From assembly GCA_003693905.1 (NCBI GenBank), contig RFLL01000060.1:1-7735 (forward strand): a stretch of DNA of 7,735 bases, read 5' to 3'. Source of the DNA: Alphaproteobacteria bacterium (GTDB taxonomy: Bacteria > Pseudomonadota > Alphaproteobacteria > Kiloniellales > J153). A program made the position numbers and the translations under genes. Of this stretch, positions 6,275-7,735 are shown one piece after another. Numbering within the stretch: position 1 is the stretch's first letter; every line of letters begins with the position of its first letter. The notes under the pieces are model-generated. The model was not told the DNA's origin. It did no database searches and saw only the letters and a list, made by a program, of their open reading frames with translations.

Positions 6275-6289
6275 TCACGACTGCGTGAC
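6264..6289. repeat. Three GTCACG/CGTGAC units at 10-bp spacing across the reductase stop codon
   Basis: GTCACG at 6264-6269 and again at 6274-6279 is followed by CGTGAC at 6284-6289, each starting 10 bp after the last. The second and third form a 6-bp inverted repeat with a 4-base loop. The set covers the last codons and stop of the flavoprotein gene. As a hairpin it could mark the transcript end, though no U tract follows. Chance cannot be excluded. Confidence 0.3.
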
Positions 6290-7696
6290 GGAGGGATCGG
6301 CCCTTTCCGTGTCCCCGGATCCGGATGCCGTGTCACCGGGCACCGCGCCGGGCGCACTCGCCGCCGCGGCCGCGTCATCCTTGTCCAAGATGTTGAGCAT
6401 GTCTTTGATCCGGATCAACTTGCGCCGCGGCGCCCCGGGCGGTGCCGCGGCCACTTCGGCGGCGTCGATGCGCTGCCAGTCCGCAAACGACACCCAGCGC
6501 ACGCCGTGCTCGCGCAGCAGCGCCTCCAGCGCCGCCCGCCCAGGCTTGCCTCCCTGCCCCACGTCCTCGACGATGTGGCGGGCCACGATATCGCCGTCCG
6601 ATTTGTTGGTCCCGATCACCCCGGTCGGGCCGCGACGCGCCCAGCCAACCGTATAGACGCCCTTTTCGACTCGGCCGTCGCTGTTGCGGATGACGCCAGT
6701 GTCGGGGTCGATGGGCAGCCCCGCAATGGCTGGCATGCGATAGCCGATGGCCGAGACGATCAGGCCGCAGGGAATGTCGAACGTCTCTCCGGTGCCGACG
6801 GCGCGCCCACCTTCGACCCGGGTGCGTTCCAGACGCAACCCTTCGACCCGGTCTCCGCCCAGAACCTCGACCGGGCGGGCATAGAATATGAAATGCAGGC
6901 GCCTGGGCTTGTCCTTTTCATCCTCCGGGCGCCGGGCCGCAAAAGAGCGGAAGGTGGCCAGATTCTTTTCCCGCCGCCGGCGTTCGCGCTCCGGCAATCC
7001 GTCCTCTTCGGGCACGCTGGCGGGAAGTTGCGCCGCATCGACCACCGGCACGCAGGCTTCCAGCGCGCCCAGTTCGCTCAACTCCTTGTTGGTGAATTTG
7101 GCTTCTGCCGGACCGCGCCGACCGATCACGTAGACGTCGCGGATCGGGGCGGAATGAATCACCCTGGCGACGGCCTCGGGCAGATCGCTGCTAGCCATTT
7201 CACGCGGCGTCTTGACCAGAACCCGGGCGATGTCGAGAGCGACATTGCCGTTGCCGATCACGCACACGCTTCGGGTGTTGAGATCGGGGTTGAGATCGCT
7301 GTAGTCGGGATGCCCGTTGTACCAACCGACGAACGCCGCGGCACCATAGGCCCCGGGCTTGTCGCCGCCGGGAATGTCGAGGCGACGGTCGAGCGGCGCC
7401 CCCATAGCCAGAACCACGGCATCGTAGATCTCGCGCAACTCATCGAGCGACACGTCGCGTCCCAGCGCCACGTTGCCGAAATAGGCCACCTGCGGCGTAC
7501 CGGCGGTACGCTCGAAGGCGCGGGCCACGGCCTTGGTGCTCTGATGATCGGGCGCCACCCCGCCGCGGATCAGGCCGTACGGGCTCGGCAATGCCTCGAT
7601 GATGTCGATATGGACATCGGGGACCAGCTTCAACAACGCTGCCGCGGTATAAAAACCGCTGGGACCGGCGCCGACGATGGCAACGTTGAGGGGCAT
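6275..7696 (-). CDS. Adrenodoxin-reductase-type ferredoxin:NADP+ oxidoreductase (FprA-like flavoprotein)
   Basis: This FAD enzyme moves electrons between NADPH and ferredoxin. It has 473 residues, close to mycobacterial FprA and mitochondrial adrenodoxin reductase. Visible motifs are the FAD Rossmann site GAGPSGFY (9-16), the family segment PYGLIRGGVAPDH (39-51), and the NADP site VIGNGNVALDIAR (146-158). IGRRGPAEAKFT (191-202) has paired arginines suited to the 2'-phosphate of NADP. The FAD-closing stretch GWARRGPTGVIGTNKSDG is at 351-368. The tail after about residue 438 is rich in Ala, Gly, Asp and Ser, is probably disordered, and is beyond the catalytic fold. The frame stays open to the window edge, but the 13 upstream codons contain no start codon and the Rossmann strand begins right after this Met. 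The ribosome site is weak (GGA, 5 bases away). It lies upstream of korAB on the same strand, so it is a likely partner that couples ferredoxin to NADP(H), as a KorC-like subunit or as a separate enzyme. Confidence 0.9.
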   Translation of the reverse strand: MPLNVAIVGAGPSGFYTAAALLKLVPDVHIDIIEALPSPYGLIRGGVAPDHQSTKAVARAFERTAGTPQVAYFGNVALGRDVSLDELREIYDAVVLAMGAPLDRRLDIPGGDKPGAYGAAAFVGWYNGHPDYSDLNPDLNTRSVCVIGNGNVALDIARVLVKTPREMASSDLPEAVARVIHSAPIRDVYVIGRRGPAEAKFTNKELSELGALEACVPVVDAAQLPASVPEEDGLPERERRRREKNLATFRSFAARRPEDEKDKPRRLHFIFYARPVEVLGGDRVEGLRLERTRVEGGRAVGTGETFDIPCGLIVSAIGYRMPAIAGLPIDPDTGVIRNSDGRVEKGVYTVGWARRGPTGVIGTNKSDGDIVARHIVEDVGQGGKPGRAALEALLREHGVRWVSFADWQRIDAAEVAAAPPGAPRRKLIRIKDMLNILDKDDAAAAASAPGAVPGDTASGSGDTERADPSVTQS

Positions 7697-7735
7697 GACA
7701 ATCCGGGACCCGCGGGCGGCAACCCTGTCTCCACG

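Overview
The window is GC-rich (roughly two thirds G+C by eye) and densely coding. Its codon use is typical of a Pseudomonadota (proteobacterial) chromosome, and the genes recognised fit that group. The genus cannot be fixed from the sequence alone. There is no transposase, integrase, tRNA, rRNA, CRISPR array or phage gene.

Left half, plus strand. The window opens inside a GlxA-type AraC-family regulator, of which only the C-terminal DNA-binding half is present (1-450). After 99 bp comes a complete histidine ammonia-lyase gene, hutH (550-2094), with all active-site motifs. No other hut gene is visible here. An AT-rich pocket with a T run follows. A 142-bp gap then holds a possible promoter and inverted-repeat operator, and leads into a MarR-family regulator (2237-2755) whose start is set by a strong AGGAGG.

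Middle. Bases 2756-3094 lie between convergent genes. No convincing gene is seen there. The stretch holds three GC-rich hairpins and a run of five closely spaced G tracts (2965-2992).

Right half, minus strand, in transcription order: an adrenodoxin-reductase-type NAD(P)H/ferredoxin oxidoreductase (7696-6275), a 274-bp gap, then korA (6000-4129) and korB (4132-3095) overlapping by ATGA. KorA is the fused gamma-alpha subunit and KorB the thiamine-diphosphate and iron-sulfur subunit of a two-subunit 2-oxoacid:ferredoxin oxidoreductase, most likely for 2-oxoglutarate. The three genes suggest an electron path: 2-oxoglutarate plus CoA is oxidised to succinyl-CoA and CO2 by KorAB, reduced ferredoxin results, and the flavoprotein exchanges electrons between ferredoxin and NADP(H). 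This resembles the NADP-linked KorABC enzyme reported, from memory, for the aromatic-degrading bacterium Azoarcus evansii. The link to hutH and MarR is unproven. 2-oxoglutarate is also the product of histidine breakdown via glutamate, but shared regulation is not shown by the sequence.

I do not see an evidently new biological system. The points most worth checking are the NADP-linked Kor module, the putative MarR operator at 2153-2182, and the G-rich tract between the convergent genes.
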